From Christiangramia aestuarii (lineage in GTDB: Bacteria; Bacteroidota; Bacteroidia; Flavobacteriales; Flavobacteriaceae): 64,000 bases of DNA. Shown piece by piece: positions 16,495-25,516 of this stretch. Where the stretch lies: positions 473,771 through 537,770 of the forward strand of contig NZ_VJVW01000004.1 of the NCBI RefSeq assembly GCF_009735585.1, read 5' to 3'. The number at the start of each line of letters is the position of its first letter. Position 1 is the first letter of the stretch. Under the pieces are notes generated by a model, which ran no database searches, had not been told where the DNA came from, and saw only the letters and a program-made list of their open reading frames with translations. The translations under genes were made by a program, and so were the position numbers.

Positions 16495-19446
16495 ATGAGT
16501 TTAAACAAAAACCTACTCCTACTTATCTGCGGAACGATCCTGGGATTCAACCTTAGTGCCCAGGAATCAAAAATTAATAGCCCGGAATTCCTGAAATATG
16601 AAAACAGTAAGTGGGTAGATTCAATCATGGCTACACTTACCCCTGAAGAGCGAATCGCCCAGTTATTTATGATCCCGGCTTTTTCGAATAAGGATGAAGC
16701 CCATAAACAGGAGATCCTGGAGCAGATCGAAAAATATAAAATAGGCGGACTCATTTTTATGCAGGGAGATCCCAAAACCCAGCTCAAATTAATGAACGAT
16801 TACCAGCTGGCTTCAGAAGTCCCGCTCATAGGTGCCATAGATGCCGAATGGGGCTTGGGGATGAGACTGGATAATTCCATTAGCTTTCCTTATCAGATGG
16901 CATTAGGCGCCATCCAGGGGGAAGAGCTTCTTTACGAGATGGGAGTCGAGATCGCGAAACAGATTAAGCGCAGTGGCCTGCACGTGAATTTCGGGCCGGT
17001 AGTAGATGTAAATAATAATCCGCAGAACCCGGTGATCAATTACCGGAGTTTTGGCGAGGACAAGCAGAATGTTGCCAGGAAAGGAATTGCTTATATGAAA
17101 GGGATGCAAAGCCAGAATCTCCTGGCCACAGCCAAACATTTTCCGGGACATGGCGATACAGATACAGACTCTCATTATGCCCTTCCGCAGATTAACCACC
17201 CTTTTGAAAGGCTGGATGACCTTGAGATGTATCCCTTTAAAGAACTTATCAATGCCGGTATAGGCGGCGTGATGGTTGCCCACCTGGATATTCCGGCACT
17301 GGATTCTACGGGTGCGCCTTCAACCCTTTCTAAACCTATCATTACGGGTATACTTAAGGAAAAACTGGGCTTTAAAGGACTTATCGTCACCGATGCCATG
17401 AACATGAAAGGGGTGGCTGAAGGTAATGAACCAGGGGAAGTAGACATGAAAGCGGTGCTGGCCGGGAACGACCTGCTGGAATTTTCTGATGATATTCCAA
17501 AGGCAATTGCCGAAATTCAGAAAGCCATCAGGAACGGCTTGATCAGCCAGGCCGAGATCGATGCGCGCTGCCGGAAGATACTCGCTGTAAAACAATGGGT
17601 GGGACTGGATAAATATGAACCGATCCCGGTGAAAAATATCGAGGAAGAGGTGAACAGTCCTGAAGCGCAATGGCTCAACCGAAGGCTGGTAGAGGCTTCC
17701 CTCACCTTGCTGAAAAATGAGCATTCAATTTTGCCGCTACAAAACCTGGATACCTTAAAAATAGCTTCGGTTTCTATTGGGGCTTCAAAGACCACAGATT
17801 TTCAGAAAAGCCTAAACCTCTATACCAGGGTTAAGAACTTTCAGCTGGAACGGGATGCAACAGCTTCAGAAATAGAGGAGCTAAATGAAAAATTGAAAGA
17901 TTATAACCTGGTGGTACTGGCGTTGCATGATTTCAGCATCAGGCCAAGGAACCAGATCGATCTTTCGCCGGTGGTGCAGAAGTTTATTTCAGAAAGGGCC
18001 CAAATGAAAAACAATATTTTCAGCCTGTTCAAGAATCCTTACGTGATAAACAGCCTTGAAAATATTGAAAATTCAGAGGTACTTATCGAAGCTTACCAGG
18101 ATTCCGAGCTGACTCAGGAACTGGCGGCGCAGCTTATTTTTGGCGGGATTGGAGCTTCCGGTAAATTACCCGTAAGTATTGGTGATAAGTTCTCGGCGGG
18201 CGACGGACTCGATTTAAAGGGAGGGCTGCGTTTTAAATATACCGCACCAGGAGATGCCGGGATGGATGCCAAAAAACTGGGCAGCGCGATAGATTCCCTT
18301 ATGCAGCAGGCGATGAGTGCCAAAGCAACCCCGGGTGGAGTGGTGCTGGTCGCAAGAGATAAAAAAGTTGTCTTTCACAAGGCTTATGGGCTACATAAAT
18401 ACAGCGATACTATCCCGGTGGAAAAAACAGATCTTTACGACCTGGCTTCGGTAAGCAAGATCTCCTCGGCCCTGCCAGCGATCATGAAGCTCTACGATGA
18501 AGGCCGCTTTGACCTGCAGGCGGGAATCGACGATTACCTGCCCTATTTTAAAAATTCGAACAAGGCCGGCATTCCCTTCAGGCAGATATTTGCCCACCAG
18601 GCACGCTTTAAGCCCTGGATTCCCTACTGGAAAAATACCCTGAGAAATAATGGCAGTTATAAGTGGAATACCTTTAAAAAAGATTCCTCTTCCAGGTATC
18701 CGGTTAGGATCAGTAATGACCTTTGGCTGCACAGGAACTACCAGAAAAAGATCTACAGGGCAATTAAAAAATCTCCCTTAGAACAGGAGGCAAAATATAA
18801 ATACTCAGGTCTGGTTTTCTATTTGCTGCCCGGGATAGTGGAAGAGATTACCGGTGAAGATTATGTAAATTATTTGGACAGGAACTTTTACAATAAACTT
18901 GGAGCAACCACGCTTACTTACAATCCATCCAAAAAGTTCGAACTGGAAAGGATAGTACCAACCGAAAGTGATTTTAATTTCAGGCATGAGGAGATACACG
19001 GCAATGTTCACGATGAGGGCGCGATCATGATGGGCGGAGTTTCAGCAAATGCCGGGCTTTTCGCCAATGCCAACGACCTGGCCAAACTTATGCAGATGTA
19101 TCTTGACATGGGTGAATATGGCGGGCAAAGATATATCGAAGCCTCCACTTTGAAGGAATTTACCAGGACCCAGTTTCCTGAAAATGATAACCATCGTGCC
19201 CTGGCCTTTGATAAACCATACCTGGAATACAGGGGCGAGGATAGCAATACAGCCCGGGATGCCAGTTCAGAGAGTTTTGGCCACACCGGTTTCACAGGTA
19301 CCATGGTCTGGATGGATCCGCAGGAAGATCTTTTGTATATTTTCCTGTCTAACCGTGTGCTGCCTACCCGGGATAATACCCGGCTGTATAAACTGAACAC
19401 CCGCACGCAAATTCAGCAGGCTATCTACGATTCCATAGAAAATTAA
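16495..19446 (+). CDS. Secreted GH3 N-acetylglucosaminidase (NagZ-type) fused to AmiE-like serine hydrolase
   Basis: 983 residues from the ATG at 16495, with a signal peptide ending near LSAQ. Residues about 45-390 form the GH3 barrel. KHFPGHGDTDTDSH at 214-227 includes the Asp225-x-His227 acid/base dyad that is special to NagZ-type enzymes, and VTDAMNMKGV carries the nucleophile Asp300. A GH3 C-terminal-like domain follows (about 410-580). Residues about 600-983 are a beta-lactamase-fold serine hydrolase: SVSK with Ser652 and Lys655, Tyr770 in YSG, VHDEGAIMMGGVSANAGLF, and HTG with His930. In B. subtilis NagZ and AmiE (YbbE) are neighbouring separate proteins that act in sequence on muropeptides. 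Here they are one chain. Export contrasts with the cytoplasmic NagZ of E. coli. The serine-hydrolase assignment to AmiE is by motif similarity only. Confidence 0.9.
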   Translation: MSLNKNLLLLICGTILGFNLSAQESKINSPEFLKYENSKWVDSIMATLTPEERIAQLFMIPAFSNKDEAHKQEILEQIEKYKIGGLIFMQGDPKTQLKLMNDYQLASEVPLIGAIDAEWGLGMRLDNSISFPYQMALGAIQGEELLYEMGVEIAKQIKRSGLHVNFGPVVDVNNNPQNPVINYRSFGEDKQNVARKGIAYMKGMQSQNLLATAKHFPGHGDTDTDSHYALPQINHPFERLDDLEMYPFKELINAGIGGVMVAHLDIPALDSTGAPSTLSKPIITGILKEKLGFKGLIVTDAMNMKGVAEGNEPGEVDMKAVLAGNDLLEFSDDIPKAIAEIQKAIRNGLISQAEIDARCRKILAVKQWVGLDKYEPIPVKNIEEEVNSPEAQWLNRRLVEASLTLLKNEHSILPLQNLDTLKIASVSIGASKTTDFQKSLNLYTRVKNFQLERDATASEIEELNEKLKDYNLVVLALHDFSIRPRNQIDLSPVVQKFISERAQMKNNIFSLFKNPYVINSLENIENSEVLIEAYQDSELTQELAAQLIFGGIGASGKLPVSIGDKFSAGDGLDLKGGLRFKYTAPGDAGMDAKKLGSAIDSLMQQAMSAKATPGGVVLVARDKKVVFHKAYGLHKYSDTIPVEKTDLYDLASVSKISSALPAIMKLYDEGRFDLQAGIDDYLPYFKNSNKAGIPFRQIFAHQARFKPWIPYWKNTLRNNGSYKWNTFKKDSSSRYPVRISNDLWLHRNYQKKIYRAIKKSPLEQEAKYKYSGLVFYLLPGIVEEITGEDYVNYLDRNFYNKLGATTLTYNPSKKFELERIVPTESDFNFRHEEIHGNVHDEGAIMMGGVSANAGLFANANDLAKLMQMYLDMGEYGGQRYIEASTLKEFTRTQFPENDNHRALAFDKPYLEYRGEDSNTARDASSESFGHTGFTGTMVWMDPQEDLLYIFLSNRVLPTRDNTRLYKLNTRTQIQQAIYDSIEN

Positions 19447-19492
19447 TAATCCCTTTGAGAATTCTTCTTCCGGAATGATAGAGGTTTAAAAC

Positions 19493-19522
19493 TTGCGCAA
19501 AAGACGATAAATTCTATATTTG
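19493..19522 (+). promoter_or_regulatory. Bacteroidota-type promoter of the TonB-dependent receptor gene
   Basis: TTG at 19493-19495, then 19 bases, then TATATTTG at 19515-19522. This fits the TTG/TAnnTTTG consensus of Bacteroidota primary sigma promoters at the expected spacing, 33 bases before the start codon. Confidence 0.7.
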
Positions 19523-19555
19523 TTAAGCTTTTGCCCAAATTTGACCTAACCATTC

Positions 19556-21976
19556 ATGAAATTAACAAAGTTCACCCCCCTTATATTAGTGCTTTTTTCC
19601 TGTGCGCTACATTCCCAAAATAAGTTAAGCGGAAACATTCAGAACCAGAACAAGGAGCCGGTAGCCTATGCGAATGTCATCCTTTTAAGTGCCGAAGATT
19701 CTACCAGTGTCTATAAAGGAAGTATTTCTGAAGAGAACGGGGATTTCGTCATAGAGAATGTGCAGGATAGCAGTTATCTGCTGAAGGTGTCTTTCGTGGG
19801 GTACCAGGATGAGATCAAAAAGATAAAGGTAAAGGGAGATACAGACCTGAAAACCCTAATACTCCAGGAAAGTTCTGATGCCCTGGACGAGGTGGTGATC
19901 AATGCCAGAAAACCTGTGATAAGAAGGCAGGTGGACAGGCTGGTCTTCGACGTGGAAAATTCTACTCTTTCTACCGGAAATTCCTTTGAGATCCTGAAAC
20001 GTACTCCCGGTGTGATCGTAAGCCAGGGAAATTTACTCATCAAGAACAGGCCGGCCGAGGTTTATATTAACGACCGTAAGGTGTATTTGAACTCTCAGGA
20101 ACTACAGCAATTACTGGAAGGCTTTTCCGCAGAGAACATCAAATCTGTTGAGGTGATCACTAACCCGCCGGCTAAATACGATGCAGAAGGCGGTGCGATC
20201 CTGAACATAGTGACTTCAAAGAACATCTCTATTGGTTACAAGGGAAGTATCAATGCCTCCAACACCATAGCCGTGCTGCCAAAGTATAACATCGGGACCA
20301 GCCATTACTATAAGACCGATTGGCTGAACGTTTATGCAAGTTACAACTATAACCAGCGTGACCTCTATAAACAGGACGAATCTTTCGTAGAATATTACAG
20401 GCCTAACGGTGATGTAGATTCAAGGTGGTTTACAGATTTTGAAAGGACTACCGAAAGGGAATCCCATAGCCTGAATACCATCCTGGACTTCACTCTTAAC
20501 GAGGCCAGCAGCCTTAGCCTGAGTGCGAACATGCTGTTCACCCCAAAATCTGATTCAGATCTGGGTGGACCTACCGAGATCTATAATGCTACGAATACGC
20601 TGGACTCTTTGTTTACCACAGACAGCCGCCTGGAAAACGAGACCGATAATATACTTTTAAGCGCTTCGTATAACACTGCTTTGGGTGAGAATGCCAGTCT
20701 TGCCGCGGTTGCCAATTACATCAACTATGACGACCGGCAGACGCAGGACCTCATGACCCAATATTTCGATGCCCAGGGAAATCTTCTTAACGACAATTCA
20801 TTCTTCACCATTGCCAACCAGAACAGTGATATTTTCACCGGGCAGGTAGATGTAAGCAGCCCGCTGGGCTCTACAGATTTTGAAACCGGGATGAAATACT
20901 CCGGCCTCAGATCTGATAGTGGCCAGGATTTCTTTGACCGGAATAATGATCTGAACGAATTTGACGCTAACCTTTCAGACCTGTTGAATTACCAGGAAGA
21001 CATTTATGCGGTTTATGCCAGCCTTTCCAGAGACTGGGAAAAGATAAGCCTGAAGGCAGGTTTAAGAGGAGAGTATACCGATGTGCAGGGAGTTTCGGAA
21101 TCTCTGGGACTGGTTAATTCCCAGGAATATTTTGAGTTGTTCCCAACTTTTTATTTGAGCTATACACCCAGCGATGATCATTTCTTTAGCGCAGATTACA
21201 GCCGAAGGATCAACAGGCCGGGATTTGAAAGTCTTAATACCTACAGGTATTTCATCAATGAAAATAACTTCCAGGATGGGAACCCAGACCTGATGCCTTC
21301 AATTTCGAATACCATAAAATTCAGTTATGGGTACAGGAACATTTTATTCTTCGACCTTTATTGGGATAAGGTAGATAATGCCATCGGCACCCTGCCTTTT
21401 CAGGATAACCAGAACAGGAACCTTAGGTCTGCCAGCCTGAATATGGATTTCCAGCAGCAATTCAGCTTTGATGTCACCTATTATAATTATTTAAAAGACT
21501 GGTGGATGCTCTATGCGTATACCTCATTCTTTTTTATGCAGAATGACTTCCCAGCGCTGGAAAGCGGCGGACAAACCGTGACCAACGATGTGTTCAGCAC
21601 ATATTTTACCGCTTCTAATTTTCTAACCCTTTCAAAAGACAGGAGCTTTTCCGGGGATGTTGGCGTTACCTATGTGCCAAACTTCATTTCCGGTTCCTAT
21701 CAGTTTGAAGAGGCTCAGTTCGGGTTAAATATAGGTTTAAGAAAGACCTTCTTCGATTCCAGGCTGGTGGCTACCCTGAACCTGGAGGACGCTTTCAACC
21801 AGATGAACATTCCGCTTAGATCACAATATCTTAATCAGAATAACGGGTATTTTGCCAGGCCAGAATCAAGAATGCTGAAGTTTGGACTTATCTATAAATT
21901 CGGGAATTTCAAGCTTAGTGATAACAAGCGGGCTATCGATGCCGAGGAGAGCCAGCGCTTAAAGTCTCAGAATTAA
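19556..21976 (+). CDS. TonB-dependent receptor-like outer-membrane beta-barrel protein with CarboxypepD_reg-like N-terminus
   Basis: 806 residues. Signal peptide, then a carboxypeptidase-regulatory-like domain (residues about 22-105, LSGNIQNQNKEPVAYANVIL). A short plug-like domain follows (about 115-220), including RTPGVIVSQGNLLIKNRPAEVYIN and VEVITNPPAKYDAEGGAILNIV. The barrel to the end is of the OMP_b-brl_3 kind. It is not a SusC type: the [15 protein letters not shown] plug motif is absent and no SusD gene adjoins. The gene is 109 bases after the GH3 fusion with its own promoter, so it may or may not belong to the locus. A role in taking up a fragment or a metal complex is possible, but nothing in the sequence decides the ligand. 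Confidence 0.88.
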   Translation: MKLTKFTPLILVLFSCALHSQNKLSGNIQNQNKEPVAYANVILLSAEDSTSVYKGSISEENGDFVIENVQDSSYLLKVSFVGYQDEIKKIKVKGDTDLKTLILQESSDALDEVVINARKPVIRRQVDRLVFDVENSTLSTGNSFEILKRTPGVIVSQGNLLIKNRPAEVYINDRKVYLNSQELQQLLEGFSAENIKSVEVITNPPAKYDAEGGAILNIVTSKNISIGYKGSINASNTIAVLPKYNIGTSHYYKTDWLNVYASYNYNQRDLYKQDESFVEYYRPNGDVDSRWFTDFERTTERESHSLNTILDFTLNEASSLSLSANMLFTPKSDSDLGGPTEIYNATNTLDSLFTTDSRLENETDNILLSASYNTALGENASLAAVANYINYDDRQTQDLMTQYFDAQGNLLNDNSFFTIANQNSDIFTGQVDVSSPLGSTDFETGMKYSGLRSDSGQDFFDRNNDLNEFDANLSDLLNYQEDIYAVYASLSRDWEKISLKAGLRGEYTDVQGVSESLGLVNSQEYFELFPTFYLSYTPSDDHFFSADYSRRINRPGFESLNTYRYFINENNFQDGNPDLMPSISNTIKFSYGYRNILFFDLYWDKVDNAIGTLPFQDNQNRNLRSASLNMDFQQQFSFDVTYYNYLKDWWMLYAYTSFFFMQNDFPALESGGQTVTNDVFSTYFTASNFLTLSKDRSFSGDVGVTYVPNFISGSYQFEEAQFGLNIGLRKTFFDSRLVATLNLEDAFNQMNIPLRSQYLNQNNGYFARPESRMLKFGLIYKFGNFKLSDNKRAIDAEESQRLKSQN

Positions 21977-22049
21977 ATTCATAGCTGGGAGAACTAATTT
22001 TCAGGCATAGGAATTATTTAGTAATTTTGCGACCTGAAAAACAGAAGCT

Positions 22050-23042
22050 TTGGCAAAAATTGGAAATATAGATGTAGGAGACTTCCCGTTGCTGTTGGCA
22101 CCGATGGAAGATGTGAGTGACCCGCCATTCCGCGCATTGTGCAAGGAGCAGGGAGCAGATGTGGTATATACAGAGTTTATCTCGTCAGAAGGGCTTATTC
22201 GCGACGCGGCGAAAAGCACCATGAAACTTGATATTTACGAAAAGGAACGTCCGGTGGGCATACAGATCTTTGGTGCTAACCTGGAATCCATGCTGCAGTC
22301 TGTAGAGATCGTGGAAAAATCGGGACCAGATATTATCGATATCAACTTTGGCTGCCCGGTGAAAAAAGTGGTTTCCAAAGGAGCAGGTGCCGGTATCCTT
22401 AAAGATATAGACCTTATGGTTTCTCTTACCGAAGCTATGGTGAAGCACACCAAGCTGCCTGTGACGGTAAAAACCAGGTTGGGCTGGGACCATGATTCCA
22501 TTAAGATCGTTGAGGTAGCTGAAAGGCTTCAGGATGTTGGTTGCCAGGCAATTTCCATTCATGGTCGTACAAGAGCGCAAATGTATAAAGGTGAAGCCGA
22601 CTGGGCTCCGATCGCCGAGGTGAAGAACAATCCCCGCATGCATATTCCAGTTTTTGGAAATGGAGATGTAGACAGCCCGGAGCGTGCCATGGAAATGCGC
22701 GATAAATTTGGGCTGGATGGAGCTATGATAGGCCGTGCCAGTATAGGTTACCCGTGGTTCTTTAGGGAAGTGAAGCATTTCTTTAAGACCGGGGAACACC
22801 TTCCGCCTCCAAATATGAAAGAGCGTTTGGATGCTGCCAGGAGACACCTGCAAATGGCGATCGACTGGAAGGGCGAGAAGCTGGGTGTTTTCGAAACCCG
22901 TCGTCATTATACCAATTATTTCAAAGGAATCCCTCACTTTAAGGAATACCGAATGAAAATGGTGACCAGTGATGATTCAGCAGATGTATTCGCGGCATTC
23001 GACGAGGTAGAAAGAGAATTCGCAAATTACGAATTCGCCTAG
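22050..23042 (+). CDS. dusB: tRNA-dihydrouridine synthase, DusB family
   Basis: 330 residues with a TTG start at 22050. FMN-barrel hallmarks: LLAPMEDVSDPPFRALCKEQ, EFISSEG, DINFGCPVKKVVSKGAGAGI with the catalytic Cys, KTRLGWD, IHGRTRAQMYKG and GNGDVDSPE. The enzyme reduces uridines in the D-loop of tRNA using FMN and NADPH. The start is set by the absence of a nearby ATG and by the good match of AKIGNIDVGDFPLLLAPM to family N-termini. Its stop codon overlaps the stop of the convergent permease gene by four bases (CTAG). Confidence 0.95.
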   Translation: MAKIGNIDVGDFPLLLAPMEDVSDPPFRALCKEQGADVVYTEFISSEGLIRDAAKSTMKLDIYEKERPVGIQIFGANLESMLQSVEIVEKSGPDIIDINFGCPVKKVVSKGAGAGILKDIDLMVSLTEAMVKHTKLPVTVKTRLGWDHDSIKIVEVAERLQDVGCQAISIHGRTRAQMYKGEADWAPIAEVKNNPRMHIPVFGNGDVDSPERAMEMRDKFGLDGAMIGRASIGYPWFFREVKHFFKTGEHLPPPNMKERLDAARRHLQMAIDWKGEKLGVFETRRHYTNYFKGIPHFKEYRMKMVTSDDSADVFAAFDEVEREFANYEFA

Positions 23043-24241
23043 GCAAGCGCTTTTTTACTTCTTCCGGCGGCAATATAAGAAGCTATAAGCCCCAGAGTGA
23101 AGATCGTGAATATTACGATAAGCACGTTTTCAAGTTTCATTTGTACCGGGTAGGGCAGGTTTGGTGTGATCATTACCAGGTCGTAATTCATCTGGAGCGT
23201 GATAAGTATCATGGCTACGATCAGGCCAATTAATCCACCCAATCCCGTCATTAACATTCCCTGTAAAAAGAAGATATTCTTGATCTGGTTTGGGGTTGCC
23301 CCCAGGCTGTGTAAAGTTTTGATGTTCTCACGTTTGTCCAGGATCATAACGATAATGGAGCCAACCACATTAAATAAAGCGATGGTAAGCACCAGAGTGA
23401 AGATGAGGTAAACGAACAGGTTCTCTGAATTAAGCATTTTATTCAGAGCGTCATTGAGCTCTGCGCGGGTTTTTACGATACTGTTTTCCCCAAGTATATA
23501 CTTAATTTCCGTACTTACCGCCTCGGGGGATGCTTCTGGAATGAGCTTGAATTCCACACCAGAATATTCATTATCTCCCATGTCCAGCAAACCCTTGGCG
23601 AAATTGATGTTGGTAAAAACATATTTGTCGTCCAGTTCTTCGTTCACACTATAGATCCCGCTTACAATGGTTTGTCTCGCATTGAAGGCATCCTGTATGT
23701 TGGTCATGGTCACCTGGCCCTTACCGGGTTTTGGCACCATTATCTTGAGAAGGTTCTGGTAATTAAAGGTGCCCACATCCAGCAGCCTGGAAAGCCCGTT
23801 CCCGATCACGACCTGAGGTTCACTTTTGGTTAACCAGGTTCCGAAAACCACTGCACTGTCTATTTTGTTAACCAGCCGGTAATTCTCATCTACGCCTTTG
23901 ATATAGGCAGGATTGGTCTTGGACTTATAACTAAGAATGACTCTTTCTTCAACGATCTTGCTGAATTCGGCAATGCCCTCAATTTGCTGAAGGCTTTCTA
24001 ACTGATCTTCAGAAATATTCAGCACTTTACCCTGGGCTGGGATGGCTTTAAGGTCGGGATCGAATTCATTCGAGAAGGAAAGGCTGAAATCCCTGAGACC
24101 GGAGAATCCGCTAAGAACTATAAATAGCGAAAAAGCCCCGGCGAACACTCCAATCGCGGCAATAATCGTAATGATATTGATCGCATTGCTCTTACTTTTG
24201 GTAAAGAGGTAGCGTTTGGCAATATAGAGCGGGAACTTCAA
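23039..24241 (-). CDS. ABC transporter permease, LolC/LolE-FtsX family
   Basis: 400 residues. One membrane helix near the N-terminus (about 20-45), a large periplasmic domain (about 50-265), then three helices in the FtsX domain at the C-terminus with DKRENIKTLHSLGATPNQIK, typical of lipoprotein-release permeases. It starts with TTG one base after the rbfA stop, so it is coupled to rbfA. It is probably part of the Lol machinery moving lipoproteins from the inner membrane. No LolD ATPase gene lies next to it. MacB-like export permeases have a similar fold, so the precise cargo is open. Confidence 0.85.
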   Translation of the reverse strand: MKFPLYIAKRYLFTKSKSNAINIITIIAAIGVFAGAFSLFIVLSGFSGLRDFSLSFSNEFDPDLKAIPAQGKVLNISEDQLESLQQIEGIAEFSKIVEERVILSYKSKTNPAYIKGVDENYRLVNKIDSAVVFGTWLTKSEPQVVIGNGLSRLLDVGTFNYQNLLKIMVPKPGKGQVTMTNIQDAFNARQTIVSGIYSVNEELDDKYVFTNINFAKGLLDMGDNEYSGVEFKLIPEASPEAVSTEIKYILGENSIVKTRAELNDALNKMLNSENLFVYLIFTLVLTIALFNVVGSIIVMILDKRENIKTLHSLGATPNQIKNIFFLQGMLMTGLGGLIGLIVAMILITLQMNYDLVMITPNLPYPVQMKLENVLIVIFTIFTLGLIASYIAAGRSKKALA

Positions 24242-24242
24242 A

Positions 24243-24638
24243 TTAAGATTTTTTCCTCTTGTCTAATAGATCTGGATTGGAAATCGGGTCCTCCTTGCCT
24301 TTTATCGACTTTTCTATTCCGTCTATATATTCCAGAGAATCGTCAATATAGAAATTAAGGTCTGGCATTTTTCTAAGCTGATGCTTGGTACGCTGCGCCA
24401 TCTGGTGCTTGATCTGCGATTTCTGCTCGTTGATCTCCTTGATCACCTCCTCCTGGAACTTAGAAGGGAAAATGCTTACATAAGCCTTGGCGATAGAAAG
24501 GTCGGTGGTGACACGCACTTTGGAAACAGAAATCAAGATCCCTGTCCTGCCACTATCCCTAAGAGAATTCTGTAGGATATCAGCAAGGTCCTTCTGCAAT
24601 AATCCACCTATCTTTTTTTGTCTGTTTGTTTCTTCCAT
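24243..24638 (-). CDS. rbfA: Ribosome-binding factor A
   Basis: 131 residues of KH-like RbfA fold: ETNRQKKIGGLLQKDLADIL at the N-terminus, VSKVRVTTDLSIAKAYVSIF in the middle, and KMPDLNFYIDDSLEYIDGIEK at the end. RbfA helps mature the 30S subunit by acting near the 5' helix of 16S rRNA. It is first in a two-gene unit with the LolC/E-like permease. A TAnnTTTG element lies just upstream at 24643-24650. Confidence 0.95.
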   Translation of the reverse strand: MEETNRQKKIGGLLQKDLADILQNSLRDSGRTGILISVSKVRVTTDLSIAKAYVSIFPSKFQEEVIKEINEQKSQIKHQMAQRTKHQLRKMPDLNFYIDDSLEYIDGIEKSIKGKEDPISNPDLLDKRKKS

Positions 24639-24642
24639 GCTA

Positions 24643-24650
24643 CAAAAGTA
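24643..24650 (-). promoter_or_regulatory. Promoter -7 element of rbfA
   Basis: Minus-strand TACTTTTG fits TAnnTTTG and lies 4 bases before the rbfA start. That is very close, so the transcript would be nearly leaderless. No clear -33 partner was assigned. Confidence 0.4.
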
Positions 24651-24737
24651 AAATTTTTAACTGTGATAATCTTCATCTGGATGAATTTGAATGATATAAC
24701 AATATTTATGGATATTTGTTTCAGAAAAATAATAAAG

Positions 24738-25136
24738 ATGAAGCGAATAGAACATATAGGAATTGCGGTAAAAGACCTGGAGGCGGCCAATAAGACCTAT
24801 GCGGCGATGATGGGAGCAGAGCCTTATAAAAGTGAAACCGTAGATGGAGAGGGAGTGACCACTTCTTTCTTTAAGGTGGGTGAAAGCAAGATCGAACTGC
24901 TGGCAGGAACCAGGCCCGATAGCCCAATCTCAAAATTTATCGAAAAAAGAGGGGAAGGTATCCACCATATGGCCTTTTATGTAGATGATATCAGGGCTGA
25001 AATTGAAAGGCTTAAAAAAGAGGGTTTTAGATTATTGAATGAGGAACCTAAACCTGGAGCAGATAATAAAATAGTTGCCTTTATGCATCCCAAGGATGCG
25101 AATGGCGTACTGGTAGAGCTGTGTCAGGAAAAATAG
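24738..25136 (+). CDS. mce: Methylmalonyl-CoA epimerase
   Basis: 132 residues from the ATG at 24738. The open frame extends upstream, but this start matches the family N-terminus MKRIEHIGIAVKDLEAAN. VOC-fold metal ligands are the His in RIEHIGIAV, the His in GIHHMAFYVDD and the Glu in VELCQ. The usual family length is about 130-150 residues. It interconverts the epimers of methylmalonyl-CoA for the mutase on the propionate-succinate route. No mutase gene is adjacent. Confidence 0.93.
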   Translation: MKRIEHIGIAVKDLEAANKTYAAMMGAEPYKSETVDGEGVTTSFFKVGESKIELLAGTRPDSPISKFIEKRGEGIHHMAFYVDDIRAEIERLKKEGFRLLNEEPKPGADNKIVAFMHPKDANGVLVELCQEK

Positions 25137-25147
25137 GAATATATTTG

Positions 25148-25179
25148 TTTGGTGCGTAACTTGCAATTATCTAAATTTG
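25148..25179 (+). promoter_or_regulatory. Promoter of the CAU tRNA gene
   Basis: TTTG at 25148-25151, 20 bases, then TAAATTTG at 25172-25179. This is a full match to the Bacteroidota consensus, 24 bases before the first tRNA base. Confidence 0.7.
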
Positions 25180-25203
25180 CGCTCGCGATACAAATACGTA
25201 TCA

Positions 25204-25277
25204 GGTCCCATAGCTCAGTTGGTTAGAGCACCTGACTCATAATCAGGTGGTCCTTGGTTCGAGCCCAAGTGGGACCA
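25204..25277 (+). tRNA. tRNA with CAU anticodon (elongator Met, possibly Ile2)
   Basis: Complete cloverleaf of 74 bases. Acceptor GGTCCCA pairs with TGGGACC, the D arm is GCTC/GAGC, the anticodon stem is CCTGA/TCAGG with loop CTCATAA, and the T arm is CTTGG/CCAAG. The 3' CCA is not encoded. Base pair 1-72 is G-C, so it is not an initiator. A CAU anticodon can be Met or lysidine-modified Ile2, and the sequence alone does not decide. Confidence 0.93.
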
Positions 25278-25283
25278 CATAGA

Positions 25284-25313
25284 AAACCTGTCTTTTTTAG
25301 ACAGGTTTTTTTT
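25284..25313 (+). terminator. Terminator of the CAU tRNA gene
   Basis: AAACCTGTC and GACAGGTTT form a stem around a short T/A-rich loop, followed directly by a T tract. Confidence 0.8.
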
Positions 25314-25516
25314 ATTCTACTAAAACGGCAGATAGCTTTTTTCAGAACTTAACTTTCTATTCTTAATTAGGGAATATAGTTGCAGTGAAAATCATTTTAG
25401 CAGTTACTAGTCAAAAGTATTTCTGAAATAATTTCGTAAATTTAATTTTAGCTTTTTCAATTTTCAACAACTCTTACCGGGCCAACTAAAACCTACCTGC
25501 TCATTAAATCATAATC

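Noticed and set aside
22185..22937. 250-codon minus-strand ORF across dusB
   Set aside because: dusB shows full family motifs on the plus strand. The antisense frame has no recognisable motif and no promoter or upstream signal.
25204..25277. Initiator tRNA-fMet
   Set aside because: The 1-72 position is a normal G-C pair and the anticodon stem lacks the run of G-C pairs of initiators.
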